In this document: piece after piece, positions 19,076-27,201 of the stretch
How the letters are laid out: each line of letters opens with the position of its first letter
Numbering within the stretch: position 1 is the first letter of the stretch
Assembly (NCBI GenBank): GCA_023265195.1
Contig: JAHFUG010000003.1
Location: 10,210 to 48,717, forward strand
DNA: 38,508 nucleotides
DNA from: Blastocatellia bacterium
GTDB taxonomy: Bacteria > Acidobacteriota > Blastocatellia > UBA7656
Direction: 5' to 3'
The notes under the pieces: model-generated
The model's database searches: none
Told to the model about the DNA's origin: nothing
The model's input: only the letters and a program-made list of their open reading frames with translations
Translations under genes and position numbers: made by a program

Positions 19076-19780
19076 TTAGCTCCAACTTCTTGCTTCTAGT
19101 CTCGCTACTTTTTCCCGCAGGATCGCGAGCGACCTGCGCAAATGGCTTTTCACGGTGTTGAGCGGCATTCCAATCACCTCGGCGATCTCAGCGGGTTCAA
19201 GGTCTTCCTGATAGCGAAGAATGACAATCATTCGGGCCTTTTCCGGAAGCGCGCCTACCAGGCGCTTAAGCATTCGCTCCACAAACGGATCCTTCGTGAG
19301 ATCCGGGGCTTGAGGCTCGGCGACGTCTTCGAGGCTTATCTGTGGCCTTGCGCTGATCCTTCGGGTGTGGTCAATGCACCGGTGACTGGCGACTTTGCGA
19401 AGCCAGAACCGCAAATGCTCCGGTGATTTGATAGTGGGCAGATTACGATACAGGTGGAAAAAGACGTCTTGGGCGAGGTCTTCCGCCAGGGCGCTGTCTC
19501 CTAAAAAATGATAGGCGATGCTGTAGACCATGCCTTGATGCTCTCGAACGATCGCGGCGAACGCAGCCGGGTCACTCGCCGCTGATTTCAGCAGCCTCTC
19601 ACTGGTCCGGCGCACCGTTGGTTTGCTCAAATTGCGATTCCTTCCGGCCCCACCAGATACTATTACGCTGGGCGCGTTGAATCGAACGCAAAACAACGTT
19701 GCTGTCGCCCTAATCAGCGGCTTATCCGGAATGACAGACTCAGGTCCGTGGCGCTCGAGAGGGGAAGGCGCTGAGGCCAT
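19076..19780 (-). CDS. ECF RNA polymerase sigma factor (start uncertain, likely internal)
   Basis: AFAAIVREHQGMVYSIAYHFLGDSALAEDLAQDVFFHLYRNL...LPEKARMIVILRYQEDLEPAEIAEVIGMPLNTVKSHLRRSLAILREK. Confidence 0.9.
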   Translation of the reverse strand: MASAPSPLERHGPESVIPDKPLIRATATLFCVRFNAPSVIVSGGAGRNRNLSKPTVRRTSERLLKSAASDPAAFAAIVREHQGMVYSIAYHFLGDSALAEDLAQDVFFHLYRNLPTIKSPEHLRFWLRKVASHRCIDHTRRISARPQISLEDVAEPQAPDLTKDPFVERMLKRLVGALPEKARMIVILRYQEDLEPAEIAEVIGMPLNTVKSHLRRSLAILREKVARLEARSWS

Positions 19781-19860
19781 TAGTTCTTCAAGCTCGAGTT
19801 AGCGATCAGTTCTTTGATTGGGTTGCGTTGCTTCGCCTCCGTCACTAGCATTGTCTGCTT

Positions 19861-20724
19861 ATGCCAATAGAACCTCGAGAATCTTACAAAGCTGAATTTG
19901 AATTGCGAAGACGCGACGTGGAGACCGCTTCGGGGAAGGTCTCGATTTCTTATGTGGTCTGCGCGCCGCTCGAGGACGCCGGATTCCTCAACGCATTCAG
20001 CACCCGAGCCGGCGGCGTCAGTCCGTTGCCGTCGGGCTCGCTCAATCTCGCCGAGTTCAATGGTGATACGGCCGAGAACGTCTTGGAGAATCGCCGCTGC
20101 TTCCTGAGCGCAATAAACGCCGAACGAGCGAACCTGATCACCGCCCGCCAGACTCACTCGACGGACCGATACCGCATCGAGTCGCGAACTCAACCGGGCA
20201 ACGTCGGACCAGACTGTGATGCAATGACAACCCGGCTGACCGGTGTGATGCTTGGCATTCAAACAGCGGACTGTTTGCCGATTCTGATTGGCGACACGAA
20301 GACGAAGACGATGGCCGCCGTTCACGCGGGATGGCGCGGGACCGCCGGCCGCATCACCGAGCGGACGGTCGCTGACTTGATCCAAGGGTATGGGGTTGAT
20401 CCGCGGAATTGTATAGCGGCGCTAGGCCCCGCGGCATGCGTCGAATGCTACGAGGTGGGCCAGGACGTCATTGGGCTCTACAAGAAAGAGTTCGGTTACT
20501 GGCGGAACCTCATTGTTAACGTCCAGGAGAACGGCAAAGCGCATTTGGACATCACGTCGGCTAATGTTCAACAACTCGCTTTCTGCGGATTCAGTCCCGA
20601 TCGAATTCATGTCGCGCCGTATTGCACGATGCATCAAAACGATTTGTTCTTTTCGTATCGGCGGGAAAACAGCAGCCGGCCTTTGGGGGTCGGAAGGCTT
20701 CTCTCGGTCATCAGCTTGCGATAA
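19861..20724 (+). CDS. pgeF: Peptidoglycan editing factor PgeF / YfiH-type laccase-domain protein
   Basis: FSTRAGGVS, ARQTHSTDRY, QTADCLPILIGD, AAVHAGWRGTAGRI, GPAACVECYEVGQDV, HVAPYCTMHQNDLFFSYRR. Confidence 0.9.
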   Translation: MPIEPRESYKAEFELRRRDVETASGKVSISYVVCAPLEDAGFLNAFSTRAGGVSPLPSGSLNLAEFNGDTAENVLENRRCFLSAINAERANLITARQTHSTDRYRIESRTQPGNVGPDCDAMTTRLTGVMLGIQTADCLPILIGDTKTKTMAAVHAGWRGTAGRITERTVADLIQGYGVDPRNCIAALGPAACVECYEVGQDVIGLYKKEFGYWRNLIVNVQENGKAHLDITSANVQQLAFCGFSPDRIHVAPYCTMHQNDLFFSYRRENSSRPLGVGRLLSVISLR

Positions 20725-20815
20725 GCCCCCGGTCACTGAAGTCGGCCTTCCCGCCGGCCGAGCATCGCCCCTGGTCTTCGAGCGGCATGGCCGTTGTTTC
20801 AAGAAGGTTCTTAGG

Positions 20816-21005
20816 ACGCGTAAAAGAAATAGGTTCCCTTTTTCGAGGGAGTTCACCGCAGAGACCGCGGAGAGGGACGCAGAGGCGGCTTATTCTCCGC
20901 GGCTCTCTCCGCGATCTCCGCGACTCCGCGGTGAAGTCCTCACTTCACCGGCGGTACTCGTTTCGTGCCGACGCATAACTCAAAACGGGAAGTTAACTTT
21001 TTTAC
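20816..21005 (+). repeat. Dispersed repeat family C, copy 2
   Basis: CGTAAAAGAAATAGGTTCCCTTTTTCGAGGGAGTTCACCGCAGAGACCGCGGAGAGGGACGCAGAG...TCCGCGGTGAAGTCCTCACTTCACCGGCGGTACTCGTTTCGTGC...GCATAACTCAAAACGGGAAGTTA. Confidence 0.88.
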
Positions 21006-21100
21006 GCCTCCTTAATCAAAAAGAAGGAGAGGCCAAAGAGGACCGCCCGTACATTGTTCTGGAGAAACGAGTGCGGGGTTAGGACTCTGTAGCAAACGCC

Positions 21101-22129
21101 TCAAGATTCCTTCTGGGCGAAATAGCCGCGGCGATGCCTTACGGTTAGATCCTTCTGGTTCTTTATGCGTAGTTGAATCGTTCTGAACGAACCGTCCTTT
21201 GCATCGTTAGCCGGTTGGTACGCAAGAATGTATTGCGATCTGAGATCCTCGTCGATCTTCGCGTAAGCAACGTCCTGGTCTTCCCTGTTGCGAGGGAAGA
21301 ACGCCCTGCCTCCGGTGTCGTCACAAATCTTCTTCAAGACCCCCGAGGCTATATGGAAATGGTAAGGGTCGCCTATGCCGATCGCATAGCAAATGATCTC
21401 GCTGCGCCAGGCGCGCTCGATGGCTTCTTTCATCTTCGTTCGGCTGGAGGTGTCGTCGCCGTCGGTGACCAGTATTATTACGCGGCGGCCGGCCTCGCGC
21501 CTCAACAAATCGGAAGACACCGCATAGATGGCGTCATACATAGCCGTAGAACCTGCTCCACTATCGTTTATAGGAGGCGTGCCCGTAACCGTTCCGACGC
21601 GCGCTCCGGCCGCCGATATCCTAACGCTCTCCAGCGCCCGCTGCAGCTTCTCTAGACTGGAAGTGAGGCCCTGCAGGAGCTCGGCGTCATTCTCGAACGT
21701 CACCACCGCCGCGGTGTCTTTGTCGGGCCTGAGCACTCTTCGGAAGAACTGCTCTCCGGCCAGTATCTCGTCTCGCAGCGTGTATTGCTGGCTGAGCGAT
21801 ATGTCGATCAGCATCGCGATCGTAATTGGAAGATCGGTTTGCCGCTCGAATGAGAACACCTCTTGAGGCTTGTTGTCTTCGAATACCTCGATGTCATTCT
21901 TGGTGAGATCGTTTATGTACCTGTTCTGTTTGTTAGTAACGTTGAATGGCACGGTCACCAGCGAAGTTCCCAGTTTGAGCGACTGCTCTTCTTCGGGTTT
22001 CTTTTCCTGTTCGGTCTTCTGCTGCTGTTTTGGATCTTTTGATTGGCCGCCGCTGGCTGAATAAAGCAAGACCGGAGATAGGAGCGATGCAATGACCAGA
22101 CCGACTTTGATGAACTTCATTTTTGTCAC
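21101..22129 (-). CDS. Secreted VWA protein (VWFA-related Acidobacterial-type)
   Basis: Signal peptide, MIDAS ITIAMLIDISLS, VIILVTDGDDTSSRTKMKEAIERAWRSEIICYAIGIGD, C-terminal LRSQYILAYQPAN...RTIQLRIK. Confidence 0.88.
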   Translation of the reverse strand: MTKMKFIKVGLVIASLLSPVLLYSASGGQSKDPKQQQKTEQEKKPEEEQSLKLGTSLVTVPFNVTNKQNRYINDLTKNDIEVFEDNKPQEVFSFERQTDLPITIAMLIDISLSQQYTLRDEILAGEQFFRRVLRPDKDTAAVVTFENDAELLQGLTSSLEKLQRALESVRISAAGARVGTVTGTPPINDSGAGSTAMYDAIYAVSSDLLRREAGRRVIILVTDGDDTSSRTKMKEAIERAWRSEIICYAIGIGDPYHFHIASGVLKKICDDTGGRAFFPRNREDQDVAYAKIDEDLRSQYILAYQPANDAKDGSFRTIQLRIKNQKDLTVRHRRGYFAQKES

Positions 22130-22130
22130 T

Positions 22131-23372
22131 TCATTTCTTTATGTCTTCGAGAGGGGCGTAGTACCCCCGCCGATGAATGACGCGAACGTCAGCACGGTTG
22201 GCGATGTTGACCTCGATACGCCGGAACGCGCCGTCCCTGGCGGTGTTGGAAGGCTCGTATGCAATCAGATACTGGCTTCGCATCTCGTTTTCAATCTGAC
22301 GGAAGCCGCCTAGAAGCTCGTCGGGGTTTCGCGGGAAATAAGCGCGGCCCCCGGTTTCGGAGGACATCTTTCTCAACACATCTTCTCTTACGCCCTCGAA
22401 GCGGAATCGGTCACCGATTCCTATCGAGTAAATCATTACGCCCGAGCGCCATGCCCTGTCTATTGCGTCCTCGAGCTTGCGGTTGCTGGCGTTGTCGACC
22501 CCGTCCGTCAACAAAATGATAGCGCGCCGCGCGTTCGCTTCATCGCCTGACGCGCGAGCCTCGCCTCGCCCCAGAACCTCGTCGACCGTTATATAAACGG
22601 CGTCGTACAGCGCCGTGGCTTGGTTGCGCGGCGAAGTCGAAGCGAACCGCCGCGAGAACTCTATCTGATCCAGCGCGCGATTGACGGTCTCGATGCGAGA
22701 CGTGAGTCCCTGAGCCAGTTCAACGTCTTCTCTGAAGGTCAGTATGGCCGCAAGATCCGAGCTTGCGCGAATGATCGAATGAAGGAAGTATGCGGCGGCC
22801 ATCTTTTCCTGTGGAAACGTGAACTCCTGGCTGCCCGAGAGATCGATCAGAATCGCGATGCGGATAGGGAGATTGACCTCGCGCTTGAAGGTGAACACGG
22901 ACTGCGGGCGGCCGTCTTCGAGCACCTTGACGTCTTCTTGCCGCAGATCCCCTACGATGTGGTTCATGCGGTCGACGGCGCTGAAAACCACGTTCACCAG
23001 ATCGGTCCCAAGACGAACCGCCTGGTCTGACACAGGTATATCGGCGTCCGTTGTTTCTTTGTTCTGGTCTTTTCGGGCATCCTGCGATTTCGTTTGTTGA
23101 GGAGCCGGACGCGTCACCGGCTTTTGTCCGGGCTTCGTGCTTTGGGCGAGGGTAATCGACGCCAAAAGGACGAATGGGATCAAAGCCGCGGCTAAAGCCA
23201 ACTTGGGGAATTGATGATTGATGAACGGGAATTGGGAATTGATGATTGATGATTGATGAACGGGAATTGGGAATTGATGATTGATGATTGATGATTGATG
23301 ATTGATGAACGGGAATTGGGAATTGATGATTGATGAACGGGAATTGGGAATTGATGATTGATGATCTTTCAT
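22131..23372 (-). CDS. Secreted VWA protein (VWFA-related Acidobacterial-type) with repeat-encoded N-terminus
   Basis: MIDAS RIAILIDLSGS, AIILLTDGVDNASNRKLEDAIDRAWRSGVMIYSIGIGD; start ATG 23372 (or 23462) precedes a tandem repeat array and then a hydrophobic signal segment LALAAALIPFVLLASITLAQ. Confidence 0.85.
   Translation of the reverse strand: MKDHQSSIPNSRSSIINSQFPFINHQSSIINHQFPIPVHQSSIINSQFPFINHQFPKLALAAALIPFVLLASITLAQSTKPGQKPVTRPAPQQTKSQDARKDQNKETTDADIPVSDQAVRLGTDLVNVVFSAVDRMNHIVGDLRQEDVKVLEDGRPQSVFTFKREVNLPIRIAILIDLSGSQEFTFPQEKMAAAYFLHSIIRASSDLAAILTFREDVELAQGLTSRIETVNRALDQIEFSRRFASTSPRNQATALYDAVYITVDEVLGRGEARASGDEANARRAIILLTDGVDNASNRKLEDAIDRAWRSGVMIYSIGIGDRFRFEGVREDVLRKMSSETGGRAYFPRNPDELLGGFRQIENEMRSQYLIAYEPSNTARDGAFRRIEVNIANRADVRVIHRRGYYAPLEDIKK
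23203..23365 (+). repeat. Tandem repeat array D1 with variable TGATGAT heptamer counts
   Basis: AAT(TGATGAT)n...CGGGAATTGGG units with heptamer counts 2-3-5-2-2. Confidence 0.93.
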
Positions 23373-23512
23373 GTCTATTTGTCCTCGCTCTGCTTCATAG
23401 CGCCGTCCCCGCTTCACACCGTTATTCCGGCCAGTGATCAACTTGTTGACGTTCTCATCCAATGAGCTAAAAGCTAAACAGTCTCATTGAAAACTCCGCA
23501 TTCATTGATTCG

Positions 23513-23614
23513 CAATCATCAATCCCCCATTCCCCTCCCCGTTCATCAATCATCAATCTGCAATCATCAATTCCCCCATTCCCCTCCCCGTTCATCAATC
23601 ATCAATTCCCCTAA
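23513..23614 (-). repeat. Related repeat D2 in opposite orientation, two copies of CAATCATCAATYCCCCCATTCCCCTCCCCGTTCATCAATCATCAAT-like unit, period 48
   Basis: Units begin at 23513 and 23561; reverse complement reads ATTGATGATTGATGAACGGGGAGG... Confidence 0.9.
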
Positions 23615-24678
23615 TACGTGTATCCCTGCTTGTGGAAGAGATGTCCGTCAGCGGAAATCAGTTTGACTTTGATCGAGCGTTTTTTGCCGGTCCGATCTTG
23701 ATTATCAGGCCTGTAGTTCAGCACATATTCATGCCGGAGATCGTCAGCGACATAGCTGAAGGACCTGAACAACTCGAGCTTCTGAGAGGGCAGAAACACC
23801 TGACCTCCGGTCTCCTCGCACAAGCGGCGAAGATCTCGATCATCGGAGCCCTCGACGTTGCCGCTGGTAATGCCTGATATGTTTTTGGTGCTGATCCCGA
23901 ACACCGTCACATCGTACCGCTGAGCGATCTCGATGGCTTCCTTCAGCGAGCGCTCGCTGGCGGTGTCTTCTCCGTCGGAGATGATCAGAACTATGGCTCG
24001 CGCGTCGGAGCCCGCCAGACTGGCCATCTTTTCCTCGATGATGCGGTGGACGGCGTCGTACATTCGAGTGTAGCCGCCCGCCTTCACTTTCTTGATGCCT
24101 TTGATCAGCAATTCTTGCGAGTCAGTGAAGTCTTGATGCATCTCGACGTTAGAATCGAAGGTCGCGAACAATACGAGATCTCTGCGCCGGTAGTTAGTCA
24201 CGGTCGATACGAAGTCTTCCGCGGCGTCCTTCTCGAAAGGAAGTTTGAGCTTGACGCTTTCGCTGGAGTCCATCAATAGCGCGACTCTGAGTGGAAGCTG
24301 GCTCGGCGACTGAAACGAGTCTATTACTTGCTTCTTGTTGTCCTCGTAGACCTCGAAGTTCCGCTGGATAAGGCCGGGAACGAACTTATTCTTCTGTTTG
24401 ACTGATATTGGAAGGCGCACTGAAAGGATGCCGATGCGCTGAGCCTTGTCGTCCTGGCCGGATTTGGTTTTTGTCTGATCCGGCTTGGATTCGGGCTTTT
24501 GCGCGATCACGGCTCCGCAGGCGAGCATCAGACAAATAGTAGCTGAGTTTATCAGTCGGGTTGAGCGTCGCATTGGTGTTCGGAAGCCCTCCGGTGCAGT
24601 CGCTAAGATGTCACTGATGTTGGAGCGCGATGCTCTAGACGAAAAAAAAGTATAGAGGCGCGTTTGAAGGGGTGTCAA
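23611..24678 (-). CDS. Secreted VWA protein (VWFA-related Acidobacterial-type)
   Basis: MIDAS RVALLMDSSES, AIVLIISDGEDTASERSLKEAIEIAQRYDVTVFGIST, DDLRHEYVLNYRPDNQDRTGKKRSIKV. Confidence 0.87.
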   Translation of the reverse strand: MTPLQTRLYTFFSSRASRSNISDILATAPEGFRTPMRRSTRLINSATICLMLACGAVIAQKPESKPDQTKTKSGQDDKAQRIGILSVRLPISVKQKNKFVPGLIQRNFEVYEDNKKQVIDSFQSPSQLPLRVALLMDSSESVKLKLPFEKDAAEDFVSTVTNYRRRDLVLFATFDSNVEMHQDFTDSQELLIKGIKKVKAGGYTRMYDAVHRIIEEKMASLAGSDARAIVLIISDGEDTASERSLKEAIEIAQRYDVTVFGISTKNISGITSGNVEGSDDRDLRRLCEETGGQVFLPSQKLELFRSFSYVADDLRHEYVLNYRPDNQDRTGKKRSIKVKLISADGHLFHKQGYTY

Positions 24679-25097
24679 TCAGAGCGCCGCAGTTCCCGGC
24701 GACGGATATGAATTGGCCGCGGATCCTATCCTTGATGCAGTATGCGGTCGAAGCGCTCAAAGTCGGAAACATCATCGTCCGCGGCCAATACGGATGCGGT
24801 GGAGTCCAGGGTGCGATCGCGACGAGCGGGTTAGGATTGATTGACAACTGGCTGCGGCGTGCAAGACGTGATGCAGAAACATACATCCGTACTCTATGGA
24901 ATTACAGGGGAGTCGCAGAGGGTGCGAGCGTCTGTGAGGTGAATGTCATCGAGCAGGTCGTGAATGTGTGTCATATGACTGGGGTGCGGGAGGCGTGGCG
25001 GAGGGGAGAAGAATCGAGAGTCGATGGATTGACTTATGGGTTGGAGGATGGACTATTGCCCGTTTTGGGAATATGCGTGACCGTCAGGAGTAGATGA
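24672..25097 (+). pseudogene. Beta-carbonic anhydrase remnant (N-terminus missing, Zn-ligand His replaced by Gln)
   Basis: ILSLMQYAVEALKVGNIIVRGQYGCGGVQGAI...LGLIDNWLRRARR...VCEVNVIEQVVNVCHMTGVREAWRRGEESRVDGLTYGLEDGLLPVLG resembles the C-terminal two-thirds of beta-CA; CxDSR region absent; HYGCGG is QYGCGG. Confidence 0.8.
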
Positions 25098-25467
25098 CGG
25101 CCGGTTATGAAAGGGCCATTGAGGAATGATGCAGAGAAGTAGGCGCTTAGCGGAGACTGGCTTGATCGAGCGTTCCCGATGTAATTACGCAACGCCCGGG
25201 TCAACGGGACTTACGGTGTCTTTCAGTGATTCACAAGTGATGGGCTGAAATAGGAATGACTGATGCAGGTCGAAATCCTGCATCTCAGTTCCAACGGCCG
25301 CGGATTGACGTGATCGGTTCGCTATGATTGGATCGAAGGGAAGTGGCCCAAGGTGTGGCAATTTCCCTGAGGGGCCGTTTAGCGTGGAATCGCCCCCGCC
25401 ACACGGAAGTGACTATACACGAGTGCTTTGCTGAAGTAACCTGTGGCGATGAAGATAGTTACGGACC

Positions 25468-25743
25468 CTAGTCGTTGCCTACGACCTTGCGCCGAGCCGG
25501 CCTATACTTCTCCTGCAGCGCTTCCTTGAAGCTATCCAGCGTGCTGCGTCTGGACCGGTTCGCGGTTGATTCAATCTCTAGGAACTGTATGGCGACCCGA
25601 GCTATTACCTGCGCGACCGTTATATACTCGCTCTTGGCTATCTGCTCGTACTGAGTGTAGACATCGTTGGGCAGGAGTATTCCGACTTTCTTCGATCCTT
25701 TTGCCTCGGCAACCTTCTCTATTCTTTCCCTGTTCTTGATCAT
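25468..25743 (-). CDS. Small hypothetical protein, possibly ribbon-helix-helix-like
   Basis: 91-aa ORF, KKVGILLPNDVYTQYEQIAKSEYITVAQVIARVAIQFLE. Confidence 0.5.
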   Translation of the reverse strand: MIKNRERIEKVAEAKGSKKVGILLPNDVYTQYEQIAKSEYITVAQVIARVAIQFLEIESTANRSRRSTLDSFKEALQEKYRPARRKVVGND

Positions 25744-25878
25744 AACCCTCCTTCCACTACCCTGTTCTTATAGCACAGAGTAGGAAGCTGCTCAACGCCT
25801 TTGTTCGGAATAGCCTACTATTATTCCCCTTGACATTGCGGGAACCAATAGTAATATTACTACCAACGTATCCAAATA

Positions 25879-26124
25879 TTGATGTATTGGTCCTATGGGA
25901 GTGAGGTTTTGGGGAGCAAAGGTAACAAATTCTGTCCTGTTTGCGGTGGAACCGGCGTAGTCAACTACTGGAGCGAATATCTTACCCTGGACGACAGGCG
26001 TTGTTGTTCCGACTGTGAGTCGGGACGAGCTCTGGGCGAAAGGATTGGCAGAATCGTTCAGCGGATGACGTCGGAGCAACAGTCGGACGAAATCAAACGT
26101 TATAGCCTGTTCGCGATTCCCTAG
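25879..26124 (+). CDS. Small zinc-ribbon hypothetical protein
   Basis: 81-aa ORF with CPVCGGTGVVNYW...CCSDCESGRAL (DnaJ-type CxxCxGxG-like). Confidence 0.45.
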   Translation: MMYWSYGSEVLGSKGNKFCPVCGGTGVVNYWSEYLTLDDRRCCSDCESGRALGERIGRIVQRMTSEQQSDEIKRYSLFAIP

Positions 26125-26390
26125 GATTGAATCGGATTCAGTGGAGCGGCGAGGCCAGGGCAGATCGCTTCGCGGTAGGTGACGTGTCAACGGCCACCGG
26201 TTGGGAGAGGTTTTCAAGGCTGGCTAGATCGTACTATGTACTCAGTTCTGCTCATCGAAGGCGATGCTATTGTGTGAGCTTTCGGAGGCGTGGGTACAGA
26301 GCATACGGGCGGAGCGGCGGTGGGCCGAGAGCAAGATTCTTGCATCGTGCGACTGGGGTAGCTTTGCCCCGGCGAGCGGTTGAGGCGCCG

Positions 26391-27115
26391 TCAGGCGGCC
26401 ATGTCCAACTCAATCAAGGTAGTCGTGTAGTTCCACGGCATCCAGCGGGCGGGTGCTCGCGCCAGTTCAGCGCCGTGTCCCGGCAGTTGGGTAAGATAAT
26501 CGAAAGGGTTGGCGCCGCTTAACTCGGCCGTGTAGATCAGGCTCATGAACAAATCGCCAACGGGCGCTCCGTTTTTCGTTCGGTAGAATAACGAGTTTTT
26601 GCGATGCAAGACCGCTTTCTTCAACGCACGTTCGCAGAGGTTATTGTCAATGGGGGCTCCGGGGCGCCGGAGAAAGAGGGTCAACTTGCGCCAAGTGGTT
26701 GAGCAGATATTGAATGGCCTTGCCCAGGCCGGAGTTGGGCTCTAACCTCGCGCTCAAGGAACTGCTGGCGGCGCCAGGCGTTCAACTGATCCATCAACGG
26801 ACTGCTGTGCTGCCGGTGGAAGCGCGGCCGCTGATCAGGATCACGCTGCTGGCGCGCCAATGAATCATAATGAAAGACCTCTCCCAGTGTTTCCAGCACG
26901 TAACGGCACTGGCCGGGAAAGCTGTTCACCACGTCGACGAAGTGGCGACGGCCATGCGCCAGGCAGTTGGCCGGGATGACTGGTAGCGAGCCGGGAGCGT
27001 CGCGAGAAAGCGCGTCACGCATCTGAATAGGCGGCTCCATGTCCTGGGCGCGCTGCTTTAGCACGTCCATCAGATTCTCGCCCGCGCATGCTGACGGCCG
27101 GTAAAGAACAGCGCA
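26391..27115 (-). mobile_element. IS66-family transposase remnant (5' half missing, frameshifted)
   Basis: ALFFTGRQHA / GENLMDVLKQRA...IQMRDALSRDAPG...NCLAHGRRHFVDVV...FLRRPGAPIDNNLCERALKKAVLHRKNSLFYRTKNGAPVGDLFMSLIYTAELSGANPFDYLTQL, in at least three frames. Confidence 0.85.
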
Positions 27116-27201
27116 CTAGCTTGAGTTGCTGAGAAACTCTTACCGCTGTGTTTTGGCTGTAGTTGCCTGTTCCGCCCTCTAACGCGACTTTGACGGCGCA
27201 T

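Noticed and set aside
20471-21082. ORF 20471-21082 (+) containing FTAETAERDAEAAYSPRLSPRSPRLRGEV
   Set aside because: Overlaps PgeF out of frame and then reads through dispersed repeat family C.
25250-25290. tRNA T-arm-like string GCAGGTCGAAATCCTGC
   Set aside because: Loop does not fit TTCRANY and no acceptor or anticodon stems can be formed upstream.
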